From assembly GCA_014804365.1 (NCBI GenBank), contig JAAUZX010000091.1:1-35645 (forward strand): a stretch of 35,645 nt of DNA. The letters run 5' to 3'. The DNA comes from Lachnospiraceae bacterium (GTDB lineage Bacteria > Bacillota > Clostridia > Lachnospirales > Lachnospiraceae). Below, piece by piece: positions 16,635-24,427 of this stretch (its first letter is position 1; every line of letters begins with the position of its first letter). Under the pieces are notes generated by a model. That model was not told the DNA's origin. It ran no database searches and was given only the letters and a program-made list of their open reading frames with translations. The position numbers and the translations under genes were made by a program.

Positions 16635-16821
16635 ATGATATTCCTTTCCTCCGATAACTACGGTCACCGCATCTATTATACAAAACAATCAACTCCTTAG
16701 CACTAAATTTTTAAATTTATAATGCAGATTATGAAAAAAATGGTATACTAATATATATATCGTATCTTTTTTGCAATATAAGGATACGAAATGTACATAA
16801 TCTATAGTGGGGTTAATCTAA

Positions 16822-18132
16822 ATGAAATTTAAGTTTGAAAAGAAATACTTATGCTGGGGACTCACAGCATTTCTTGTGATTGTTGCAAGTATCTTATTTT
16901 ATTATGTTCTTTTTCACAGATCCAGTTTATCTAGCAATATTGCAAAGTTTATCGGGATCTCTATGCCGATTATAGACGGTTTTGTTTTGGCATATCTGAT
17001 GACGCCTGTTCTAAACAAGATTGAGAAATGTATCATCAAACCTCTATATAAGAAGGCTAACATGCCGATGACAGCCAAAAATAAAAGGAGGATGAGAGGT
17101 CTTTCTATATTAGCGACCATTGTTTTGATCCTGATCGTTCTATATGAATTTTTCGGACTCATCATCCCTGAAGTGATCCGTAGTATACAGAGCATTATTT
17201 TCCAGTTCCCTATTTATGTTAATAACTTAAATACATGGGCGCTTGGACTTATGAAGAATAACCCTGATCTTGAGAAAGTCGTAAACGGACTGATTGCCCA
17301 ATATTCCTCTAAATTATTGGATTATTTCAACAGTAATCTGCTTCCTCATATGAATGATCTTTTAAAGACGCTGTCATTGAGCGTGATCGGTGTATTTAAG
17401 GCACTGTGGAATTTTGTAATTGGTTTTATTATTTCTATCTATATTCTCGGCAGCAAGGAGAAATTTGCCGGACAGGCGAAGAAGATAGCCTATGCATTGT
17501 TTGACCGCAAGACCGGGAATGAAGTCATCACAAACTTTCGATTTATCCACAGCACTTTTATCGGATTTATCGGCGGTAAAATCGTAGATTCCATTATAAT
17601 TGGCGTTATATGCTTCGTATGTACCAGTATTATTGGAACTCCCTATGCAATCCTTGTGAGCGTAATAATCGGTGTAACTAATGTTATCCCTTTCTTTGGT
17701 CCGTGGATCGGCGGAGTACCAAGTGCACTGCTTGTTTTGATGGTTGATCCGATACAGGCGCTGTATTTTATTATTCTGATTTTGATTATTCAGCAGTTTG
17801 ACGGCAATATTCTCGGGCCGAAGATTCTGGGTGATTCTACAGGTCTTTCAGGTTTTTGGGTTATATTTGCAATCACAATATTCGGAGGTCTGTTCGGCGT
17901 ACTCGGTATGGTGGTCGGTGTGCCGATCTTTGCGGTTTTCTATGCGGGAGTCAGCGCCATGGTAAACAGAATGCTGCGTAAAAAGGATCTTCCTACAGAT
18001 ATACAGCCTTATATGACGGTGGGACAGATCGACGAGGCTAAAGTGTTCACAGAATATGTTCCGCCGGTCAGAAAGAAAAAAAGAAAAGAAGAGAGTAGTG
18101 AAAATGAGACTTCTGATTCAGCGCGTAAGTAG
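16822..18132 (+). CDS. AI-2E family transporter
   Basis: 436 residues with about eight membrane segments. The paired motifs GGKIVDSIIIGVICFVC, then GVTNVIPFFGPWIGGVPSAL, and FDGNILGPKILGDSTGLSGF are diagnostic of the family (PF01594, named for the TqsA autoinducer-2 exporter; other members are Na+/H+ antiporters). The substrate is unknown. The C-terminus is a charged cytoplasmic tail (VRKKKRKEESSENETSDSAR). The ribosome site is weak (GGGGT). The gene overlaps the next one by 29 bases. Confidence 0.88.
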   Translation: MKFKFEKKYLCWGLTAFLVIVASILFYYVLFHRSSLSSNIAKFIGISMPIIDGFVLAYLMTPVLNKIEKCIIKPLYKKANMPMTAKNKRRMRGLSILATIVLILIVLYEFFGLIIPEVIRSIQSIIFQFPIYVNNLNTWALGLMKNNPDLEKVVNGLIAQYSSKLLDYFNSNLLPHMNDLLKTLSLSVIGVFKALWNFVIGFIISIYILGSKEKFAGQAKKIAYALFDRKTGNEVITNFRFIHSTFIGFIGGKIVDSIIIGVICFVCTSIIGTPYAILVSVIIGVTNVIPFFGPWIGGVPSALLVLMVDPIQALYFIILILIIQQFDGNILGPKILGDSTGLSGFWVIFAITIFGGLFGVLGMVVGVPIFAVFYAGVSAMVNRMLRKKDLPTDIQPYMTVGQIDEAKVFTEYVPPVRKKKRKEESSENETSDSARK

Positions 18133-18553
18133 AGCAAGTGTAACGATAGAAGACAGGATCGTCGGAGAGATCGGGCAGGGATTCTGTGTATTTGTTGGTA
18201 TTTCTGACAGCGATACGAAAGAAATTGCCGATAAAATGGTCCATAAACTGGTTAATCTACGTATTTTCAGCGATGAGAATGGAAAGACAAATTTGAATAT
18301 TTCTTCTGTCGATGGCGAATTGTTAATTATTTCACAATTTACATTATATGCTGATTGTAAACATGGAAACAGACCATCATTTATAAATGCCGGCAAACCC
18401 GAACCTTCGGAGCTGTTGTACCAGTACATTATAGAAAAATGTAGAGAATTTGTTCCGAAAGTTGCCCATGGCGAGTTTGGCGCTGATATGCAGGTAGCGC
18501 TTGTAAATGATGGTCCTTTTACAGTCTGGCTGGATTCTGAGGAAATATTTTAG
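18104..18553 (+). CDS. dtd: D-aminoacyl-tRNA deacylase
   Basis: 149 residues, the normal length, from ATG 18104 (MRLLIQRVSRASVTI); a longer frame would use the AI-2E coding region. The catalytic SQFTLYAD and the second conserved motif NDGPFTVWLDS are present. Dtd removes D-amino acids and glycine mischarged onto tRNA. Overlap with the preceding gene suggests coupling. Confidence 0.95.
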   Translation: MRLLIQRVSRASVTIEDRIVGEIGQGFCVFVGISDSDTKEIADKMVHKLVNLRIFSDENGKTNLNISSVDGELLIISQFTLYADCKHGNRPSFINAGKPEPSELLYQYIIEKCREFVPKVAHGEFGADMQVALVNDGPFTVWLDSEEIF

Positions 18554-18579
18554 GTTTGAAGGATTATCGGGAGAAATAA

Positions 18580-18999
18580 ATGATAGATATAGCTAGAAGA
18601 AGAAAGCTATTTATAGTAATATCAGTCGGCATCATAATTGCTGGTATTGCAGCTTTTACTTTTATTGGTCGAAAACCGTTCAGAAATTTAGAGGCATCGG
18701 ATATTGTGTCGGCAACGGTACTTTTGATGCCGCCAAACGAGACGATTCAAATAACGGAGACATCTGAGCTTGTTTCCAATCTGAAAGAAATTGTTATTTA
18801 CAATATAGATAATTCATATCGTAACTATACAGGTCAGGCAGTGATTTTTACAATTACTATGTCAGATGGTACGCAGATGGAAGTTATGGAGTATAATCCA
18901 TTTATTGTAATCAATGGATTAGGTTACAAAACAAAGTATGAGCCTTGTGAAGACTTGAACAACTATGCAAACAGCCTACTGGATGACACAATTGATTGA
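18580..18999 (+). CDS. Unknown membrane-anchored protein
   Basis: 139 residues not recognised. A short basic N-terminus (MIDIARRRK) is followed by one hydrophobic segment (LFIVISVGIIIAGIAAFTFI) and an extracytoplasmic domain of about 100 residues with alternating strand-like segments (VIFTITMSDGTQMEV, FIVINGLGYKTKY) and a single Cys near residue 123. No lipobox. GGGAGAA precedes the ATG by five bases and the gene lies 26 bases after dtd, so it is probably expressed; whether it works with dtd is unknown. Its 3' end abuts the tandem-repeat region. Confidence 0.7.
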   Translation: MIDIARRRKLFIVISVGIIIAGIAAFTFIGRKPFRNLEASDIVSATVLLMPPNETIQITETSELVSNLKEIVIYNIDNSYRNYTGQAVIFTITMSDGTQMEVMEYNPFIVINGLGYKTKYEPCEDLNNYANSLLDDTID

Positions 19000-19032
19000 T
19001 ATCTGGTATTTACCAGAATAGCCGTTTAAGAG

Positions 19033-19351
19033 CACAACTATTCGTTAAAATTCCGTGTTTCGCGCACGGGTGGAACAACCTCCGGTGGATGCTGTGTAAC
19101 CCCAGAGTGGAAGGAGACTTTTTTATCCCTGCCGCTGACCGGATTTGTCCACCCCGTCTTTCTGCCCACGGCAGAATCAGGAACACCCACGTGTTTCTGA
19201 TGTTCAAAGGACAATCCCATGTGTGGGATAAAAAAGTATCCTGTAACGCCGAGTTGTCCGCGGAGAGTGGATTCATTCCGCTCGCAGCATGTCTGGACAA
19301 CTGTGCGCGAAATCTCAAGTTTAACGGGCTTTACGCCGTCAAATAGTTGTG
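19033..19351 (+). ncRNA. Multibranched foldback domain of unit 1, candidate structured RNA
   Basis: Nested arms seen by eye: CACAACTATT (19033-19042)/AATAGTTGTG (19342-19351); CGTTAAA (19043-19049)/TTTAACG (19320-19326); TTTCGCGCAC (19058-19067)/GTGCGCGAAA (19303-19312); a 17-base arm 19113-19129 against 19225-19241 with one mismatch; and the tip ATCAGGAACAC (19176-19186)/GTGTTTCTGAT (19191-19201). Side hairpins: CTGCC/GGCAG, AGTTGTCC (19252-19259)/GGACAACT (19295-19302) and ACGG/CCGT. The equivalent domain in unit 2 is 19851-20175. No promoter was identified. Confidence 0.55.
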
Positions 19352-19531
19352 TGACTGTGTTTTGATGGCTGTCTGTCCGCCAGAAAGGAAATTCGGGCTC
19401 TATGAGGCTGTAAAGCATGTTGTAAGCCAATATTGTCCATTATGCCGACAAGGAAATCTTTTGACCATGATACGGATAAGGCGGATCGTGAGCCAGTACA
19501 GATCGGCTTTCCAGCAAGGAAATATCCATGT

Positions 19532-19609
19532 CCCCGCGCCCTCTTTACGCAAGGGGTGCGTGTGATAGCCTGCCAGGGGCAGGTGTCCGTTGAGCGTAGC
19601 GCGGACACC
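19532..19609 (+). other. Two GC-rich hairpins with compensatory changes (unit 1)
   Basis: CCCCGCG (19532-19538) pairs with CGC (19548-19550) and GGGG (19553-19556). GGTGTCCG (19582-19589) pairs with CGGACACC (19602-19609). Between them, CCTGCC/GGCAGG can form a competing stem. Unit 2 has the same hairpins with altered but still complementary bases (20355-20377 and 20404-20430). Confidence 0.75.
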
Positions 19610-19660
19610 GCCCACGGGCACGATATGCACGCACGGGTTCCTTGTGTCAAGAGGGTTGCG

Positions 19661-19699
19661 GAAGTTCCCTAAAGCTTAGTATTACCTTTAGGGAACTTC
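19661..19699. repeat. Perfect 14-bp hairpin of unit 1
   Basis: GAAGTTCCCTAAAG (19661-19674) and CTTTAGGGAACTTC (19686-19699) with an 11-base loop. The unit 2 copy at 20484-20522 has identical arms. No T-run on either side, so an intrinsic terminator is unlikely. Confidence 0.85.
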
Positions 19700-19792
19700 T
19701 GTCACATGTCGCAAATTGGTTTAAAGGTGCATAAATACTGGATTTTTGGTTGTCACATTTTTGTCACATTTGTGTCGCAACCTCTGTCACAT
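19700..19792 (+). repeat. Iteron cluster of unit 1 (TGTCACAT/TGTCGCAA)
   Basis: TGTCACAT at 19700, 19751, 19762 and 19785, and TGTCGCAA at 19708 and 19773, all in the same direction in an AT-rich setting. Spacing between the later ones is 11-12 bases, about one helical turn. Confidence 0.8.
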
Positions 19793-19830
19793 GGCAAAAA
19801 AGTGAAAAAAACCGACAAGGAAATTTCCAC

Positions 19831-20652
19831 CCAGAATAGCCGTTAAAGAGCACAACTATTCGTTAAAATTCCGTGTTTCGCGCACGGGTGGAACAACCTC
19901 CGGTGGATGTTGTGTAACCCCAGAGTGGAAGGAGACTTTTTTATCCCTGCCGCCGGACGGATTTGTCCATCACGTCTTTCTGCCCACGGCAGAATCAGAA
20001 TCAGGAACACCCCCGTGTTCCTGATGTTCAGAGGACAATCCCATGTGTGGGATAAAAAAGTATCCTGTAACGCCGAGTTGTCCGCGCAGAGTGGATTCAT
20101 TCCGCTCGCAGCATGTCTGGACAACTGTGCGCGAAATCTCAAGTTTAACGGGCTTTACGCCGTCAAATAGTTGTGCGAACGGTTTTGGTGGTACTGTCAG
20201 CCGCCGACAAGGAAATTTTTGCTCTGTGGGGCTTTAAGGCACGTTGTAAGCCCATATTGTCCATTGTGCCGACAAGGAAATCTTTTGACCATGATACGGA
20301 TAAGGCAGACCGTGAGCCAGTACGGACGGCTTTCCAGCAAGGAAATATCCATGTCCCCGTGCCCTTTACACGAGGGGTGCGCGTAGTAGCCTGCCCAAGG
20401 GCAGTGGCCGTCAAGCGTAGCGTTGGCCACCGCCCGACGGCATGCACGCGGAGCGCACGGGTTCATCGTGTCAAGGGTCGGGGGAAGTTCCCTAAAGTAT
20501 AGTATTACCTTTAGGGAACTTCTGTTACATGTTACATTTTTTAATTTTTGTTGGATTTATCATGAAAAACGGACTTTCAAACTTGTTACATTTGTTGTTA
20601 CAAACCCTGTTACATGGCAATATGTAACAAACACCGACAAGGAAACTTACAC
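19831..20652 (+). repeat. Tandem structured repeat, unit 2 (822 bp)
   Basis: Same layout as unit 1: foldback 19851-20175; AAGGAAAT motifs at 20209, 20274 and 20339; hairpins 20355-20377 and 20404-20430; 14-bp hairpin 20484-20522; iterons 20523-20629; final ACACCGACAAGGAAAC at 20631. Differences include a six-base duplication (CAGAAT) near 19991 and complete divergence between the iterons at about 20538-20580. Confidence 0.85.
20523..20629 (+). repeat. Iteron cluster of unit 2 (TGTTACAT)
   Basis: TGTTACAT at 20523, 20530, 20584 and 20608, TGTTACAA at 20596, and the inverse ATGTAACA at 20622. Every site has TGTT where unit 1 has TGTC, and the spacing of about 12 bases among the later sites is kept. 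Confidence 0.8.
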
Positions 20653-20704
20653 CCAGAATAGCCGTTTTAGAGCACAACTATTCGTTAAACTTGTGTTTTG
20701 CGCA
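20653..20704 (+). repeat. Truncated third unit
   Basis: The first 52 bases match the head of units 1 and 2 (CCAGAATAGCCGTT, then CACAACTATTCGTTAAA and a variant ending GCGCA) and then the similarity stops. The remaining 110 bases to the next gene show no structure I can name. Confidence 0.75.
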
Positions 20705-20814
20705 TAGTTATATGTTGGGATAATTCACTCTCAAATCATCTATCCTGCTACAAACTGCAGTAAAATCAAGGTTATGCACGGTTTTATAAAATACAAATTA
20801 TAATCCATCACCAT

Positions 20815-22401
20815 TCACGGACTTTGTAGCGCGACATATCCGGTATCAGATACGATTTGTTGACCTTGAGGACCTGTCATCCATTCTAAGAATAATTTTA
20901 CATTTTCATTTGGATTATCGGCAAGCGTAACCGCATAAAGTTCTGTAGTAATTGGATATTCTCCGGATCGGATTGTTCCCTCATCAGGATAAACGCCATC
21001 TACTGACAGATATTTAATATGATTCGAATAGTCCATATCTTTTATCATGACAGAGGCAAAATACCGGAAGGAATAACCGATTGCTGAAGAACGATTCTGG
21101 TAATTTGCCGTTCTTAAGAACAGATCGCCCATACCACCAACATGTTCGGTTTGCAGAGGTTTTTTTAGCGGCACATCCCCCATAAAATATTCCATCATTG
21201 TCTGAGAACCGGAATTCTCAGGACGTTGGAATGCGAGAATTCGTTCTCTTGCTCCGCCGATTTTGTTCCAATTTGTAATTTCACCAGAATAAATATCGCG
21301 TATTTGGTCGGAAGTCAGTCCGTTAACCGAATTTTCGCTATTGACAAAAAAGATGAATGCTTCTTTGCCAATTGGTGTCAGAACCAGCTCCTTGCCGGCT
21401 TCTGCAGCCAGTTTCTGTTGCTCTTTTGATGGTTTTGCGCCAAAAAAGATAGCTGTCTCTCCTGCTACCAAATCCTCGAAAGCAATCACGCTGTTATTAA
21501 ACTTAACAGGCATTGTGACATCGGAATCTTTGGATTTGTTCTGTTTGGCATATTCCTGTATCTCGCTAATATTCTCATAGCATGCGTTAGCAAAAGCAGA
21601 ATAGACCGGATATGCCGCTTCTGCTCCATCCAATACAGGCATTTGGGTTGGTTCGGAAATTATAAATGTGGAAGGTTCATCTAGTCCGGCAAGAATATTT
21701 TCTTCATTTTCAACATAGTATGGTTCTAAATTAGTGCTTGAATAGCCGTTTTCATAGGCAAATCCATATCCGCGCTGCCTCGGATCTCGTTCTATAATAT
21801 CTCTCCGCTTATAAAACCAGACTCCTTCGCTTATTATTATCATCATGGCGCTACCAATCAGTATCAAACGTACATATTTGATACGAAAGGATTTCCGCAC
21901 TACTTTAGTCTTGTGAAATGCAAATCGCTCTCCTGCTATGAAACCGCCTAAGAGCGATAAGTTATAAATCCAGCTAAAAAGCAGTACCAGCTGCCAATCA
22001 GGGTCATACATGACTCCGTAAAAATTCAAAGATAATAACGCATAGATAAATGCACCATCATAGATAAACAAGGTAAATATCACCGAGAGAAATAGCTGCC
22101 AACCCAGATAGACGAGGACTGGTAAATATAATCCAAACAGGCTGTCAGGTTTATTCAATTTGAATTTGGCAATACACAAATATATAGAGAGAAACATCAT
22201 AAACGCGACAAATAGAGGCGTATATTCAAATATGCCGTTGACTCCCATTATAATCGTTATAGCAACAGGTACAAAAAGCACATAAAGTACTGTAAACATG
22301 TAATATTCATCATAATTCGGCGGCGGATTAGATGTACTATTGCTTATGTATGAATGGTTCTCAGCGTACGGATTATGTCGTGCCCGCTTTTTCCTGTCCA
22401 T
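20815..22401 (-). CDS. Membrane protein fused to a PstS-like substrate-binding domain
   Basis: 528 residues. Residues 1-32 are polar; about 33-200 hold five to six membrane segments (YMFTVLYVLFVPVAITIIMG onward) ending with VRLILIGSAMMIIISEGVWF. From about 230 to the end is a periplasmic-binding-protein fold of the PstS type: PVLDGAEAAYPVYSAFANAC, LTSDQIRDIYSGEITNWNKI, FQRPENSGSQTMMEYF, and a C-terminal FLEWMTGPQGQQIV. Stand-alone PstS proteins are secreted lipoproteins; here the binding domain is tethered to a multi-span membrane domain and no pst transport genes are adjacent. It may sense rather than import an anion; that is inference. Confidence 0.75.
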   Translation of the reverse strand: MDRKKRARHNPYAENHSYISNSTSNPPPNYDEYYMFTVLYVLFVPVAITIIMGVNGIFEYTPLFVAFMMFLSIYLCIAKFKLNKPDSLFGLYLPVLVYLGWQLFLSVIFTLFIYDGAFIYALLSLNFYGVMYDPDWQLVLLFSWIYNLSLLGGFIAGERFAFHKTKVVRKSFRIKYVRLILIGSAMMIIISEGVWFYKRRDIIERDPRQRGYGFAYENGYSSTNLEPYYVENEENILAGLDEPSTFIISEPTQMPVLDGAEAAYPVYSAFANACYENISEIQEYAKQNKSKDSDVTMPVKFNNSVIAFEDLVAGETAIFFGAKPSKEQQKLAAEAGKELVLTPIGKEAFIFFVNSENSVNGLTSDQIRDIYSGEITNWNKIGGARERILAFQRPENSGSQTMMEYFMGDVPLKKPLQTEHVGGMGDLFLRTANYQNRSSAIGYSFRYFASVMIKDMDYSNHIKYLSVDGVYPDEGTIRSGEYPITTELYAVTLADNPNENVKLFLEWMTGPQGQQIVSDTGYVALQSP

Positions 22402-22425
22402 AAGTTTTCTCCATAGTCAAAGGAA

Positions 22426-22454
22426 AAGGACGAAAGCCAGACACCTTCGTCCTT
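22426..22454 (-). terminator. Terminator after the cytidylate-kinase-like gene
   Basis: AAGGACGAA and TTCGTCCTT form a 9-bp stem. Read on the - strand it is followed by TTCCTTT, so it would end the transcript of the gene at 22461-23087 just before the PstS-like gene. Confidence 0.6.
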
Positions 22455-22460
22455 ATGATA

Positions 22461-23087
22461 TTATCGATTCTCGAAATCCTCAACAAACTGCGTAATCAAC
22501 TTCACGGAACCGTCAATTCCGAGAACTCCGCTGTTGATGGACAGATCATAACTGTCCGAGCGCCCCCACTTCTTAGAAGAATAATAATTATAGTAACTCT
22601 GACGTGATTTATCTTTTTTGTTCATCATGTCAATAGCCTTCTGCTCCGATGTCACATCTTCATAGCGTTCCATAATTCGTTTCACTTTGCTCTTCTGATC
22701 CGCATGGATAAAAAGATGGAGACAATTCTGATAATCATGCAGCGCATAATCAGCGCATCTGCCGACGATCACGCAGGGTCCCTCTCCCGCGATCTTCTTA
22801 ATCGTATCAAATTGTGCCAGAAAGACCTTGTGGCTGATCGGCATATCTACAAAGGAAGAAGAATTATAGCCGAAAGAATAAGTATCCATCACCAAATTAT
22901 AGAGAAATGAATTAGTCGGACGCTCGTCATGGGTCTGTATCATTTCCTCACAGAAGCCACTCTCCTTTGCTGCTCTTGTCAGAAGATCCTTATCATAAAA
23001 TTTTATTCCGAAGTGATCGGCTACTTTCTTTCCGATCTCGCGCCCACCGGAACCAAACTGGCGACCGATTGTAATAATTGTATTCAT
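22461..23087 (-). CDS. Cytidylate kinase-like family protein
   Basis: 208 residues. The P-loop GRQFGSGGREIGKKVADHFG and the following YDKDLLTRAAKESGF define the cytidylate-kinase-like group (PF13189), distinct from housekeeping Cmk. IVGRCADYAL, then LHLFIHADQKSKVKRIMERY with its LID-type arginines, also fit a nucleotide kinase. The substrate is not known. AAAGGATGAG precedes the ATG. It appears to be transcribed alone from the AT-rich gap upstream. Confidence 0.85.
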   Translation of the reverse strand: MNTIITIGRQFGSGGREIGKKVADHFGIKFYDKDLLTRAAKESGFCEEMIQTHDERPTNSFLYNLVMDTYSFGYNSSSFVDMPISHKVFLAQFDTIKKIAGEGPCVIVGRCADYALHDYQNCLHLFIHADQKSKVKRIMERYEDVTSEQKAIDMMNKKDKSRQSYYNYYSSKKWGRSDSYDLSINSGVLGIDGSVKLITQFVEDFENR

Positions 23088-23104
23088 AAAGTCTCATCCT
23101 TTCT

Positions 23105-23390
23105 GCCATAAGATTATTATCTTAACAAGATAATTATATTTATATTATATAGATTTTCCACATAAAAAGCAAATATTTTGATCGTTTATTATACAAAACA
23201 TATAAAATTATAAAATTGTATCTATATTCGTTATTATTTTACATATTTTTTATTGTATATAATTGGGTTTATATGCTTTATCATGTACAATATAAGTCTG
23301 AGACAATGACGAGTTCACGAATCGAATCTCGCAATCCTTCGTAGCTCAATTTTTTATATAAGAAATGTTTACAAAGGAGAAAACAGAAAA
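23105..23390. other. AT-rich divergent intergenic region
   Basis: Almost 290 bases without a gene between divergently read genes. 23105-23290 is about 80% A+T with many TATA-like words, so promoters for both neighbours must lie here, but no single -35/-10 pair stands out. ATCTCGCAATC (23325-23335) matches 11 bases of the REP-like sequence at 31588-31598. Confidence 0.5.
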
Positions 23391-24419
23391 ATGGAAAATG
23401 ATTTACAAAAGAATATAGAAAATTATCTGTACTATTGCCGATACCAGAAACGTCTGGATGAAAAGACATTAAAAGCGTATCGTATCGACTTAGGACAGTT
23501 TGCCGTGCAGATCGCACCAATAGCACCAAAAAGCTTGGATCTGAATTCGGATCACTCTCCGATCACAGAAATTACAGAAACGGAAAACGCAGATATTGTA
23601 GGTGCCACTGTTCCTACAGAAATCACAGATGTTACTGATATCACGCCGCTAGTATTAGAAAATTATATTGCATACCTTCATCAAACTTACAAACCAAAAA
23701 CGGTAAAACGCAAGATCGCATCTCTCAAAGCACTCTTCCACTTCCTGGAATACAAAGAAATCATTGAACGAAATCCGTTCAGCAAACTCCAAATAAAATT
23801 CCGAGAACCTTCTATTCTTCCGAAAACAATACCCCTCCATACGGTAGAGCAGTTTTTATCCGCCATTTATTCACAGTATAGAAATGCAAAGACAGATTAT
23901 CAAAAGAAAACCGCTCTTCGCGACGCGGCAGTCATTGAACTGCTCTTTTCCACCGGTATGCGGATATCGGAACTGTGTGCGTTGAAAAGCGGTGATGTGA
24001 ACTTGTATGACCGGACGATCCTTATCTACGGCAAAGGTGCTAAGGAGAGACGAATCCAGATCGGCAATGACGATGTCATCAGCATATTGGAAACTTATCG
24101 AGAACAGTTTCGTTCGGAAATACAAGGCTGCGGATATTTCTTTATCAACCTGTCAGGAAGACCCCTAACGGACCAGTCTGTCCGCAGAATGATCCATAAA
24201 TACTGTGCTCTTGCATCTATTGAGCTGAATATTACCCCACATATGTTCCGACACACGTTCGCCACCAGTCTGCTGGAAGCCGACGTGGATATCCGCTATA
24301 TTCAGGAGATGCTTGGTCACAGCTCCATCAATATCACGGAAATCTACACACATGTTGCAACGGCAAAACAACGGGATATCCTTACTACCAAGCATCCCCG
24401 GAAGGATTTTAAACTATAG
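23391..24419 (+). CDS. Tyrosine recombinase, XerD-like, with an N-domain insertion
   Basis: 342 residues. The catalytic residues are complete: Arg in STGMRISELC, Lys in GKGAKER, HMFRHTFAT, LGHSSINIT and the Tyr in EIYTHV, followed by a XerD-like tail. The N-terminal core-binding domain is split: after LKAYRIDLGQF come about 45 residues rich in Thr, Ile, Glu and Asp (including EITETENADIVGATVPTEIT), before LENYIAYLHQ resumes. That explains the length compared with the usual 295-300. AAAGGAG lies upstream of ATG 23391. No phage genes or att sites are evident. Confidence 0.88.
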   Translation: MENDLQKNIENYLYYCRYQKRLDEKTLKAYRIDLGQFAVQIAPIAPKSLDLNSDHSPITEITETENADIVGATVPTEITDVTDITPLVLENYIAYLHQTYKPKTVKRKIASLKALFHFLEYKEIIERNPFSKLQIKFREPSILPKTIPLHTVEQFLSAIYSQYRNAKTDYQKKTALRDAAVIELLFSTGMRISELCALKSGDVNLYDRTILIYGKGAKERRIQIGNDDVISILETYREQFRSEIQGCGYFFINLSGRPLTDQSVRRMIHKYCALASIELNITPHMFRHTFATSLLEADVDIRYIQEMLGHSSINITEIYTHVATAKQRDILTTKHPRKDFKL

Positions 24420-24427
24420 TTGGGCTG

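Larger units (their letters stand above)
19013..19830 (+). repeat. Tandem structured repeat, unit 1 (818 bp)
   Basis: Non-coding. The unit begins CCAGAATAGCCGTT and contains, in order: a multibranched foldback (19033-19351), a region with the AAGGAAAT motif at 19385, 19450 and 19516, two GC-rich hairpins (19532-19556 and 19582-19609), a perfect 14-bp hairpin (19661-19699), six TGTCACAT/TGTCGCAA iterons (19700-19792) and a last CCGACAAGGAAAT (19812-19824). The first 340 bp are nearly identical to unit 2; the rest diverges more but keeps every element in place. Open frames here are by-products of the palindromes: they have no ribosome sites or recognisable products. Confidence 0.85.

Noticed and set aside
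19640..19660. TTGACA on the - strand (GTGTCAAG on +) as a promoter in each unit
   Set aside because: No acceptable -10 element at 16-18 bp in either copy.
19812..19824. CCGACAAGGAAAT resembles the reverse complement of a conserved 23S rRNA stretch (CCTTGTCGG)
   Set aside because: Only about 11 bases match, the motif recurs several times without rRNA flanks, and no other rRNA sequence is present.
19446..20346. Regularly spaced AAGGAAAT motifs as a CRISPR-like array
   Set aside because: The shared core is too short, intervening sequences are alike between the two units instead of unique, and no cas genes are nearby.
19030..20502. Several open frames of 64-130 codons in both directions across the tandem units
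   Set aside because: They mirror each other because the DNA is palindromic, lack ribosome sites, have arginine/cysteine-rich non-protein-like composition, and are not kept in frame between copies.
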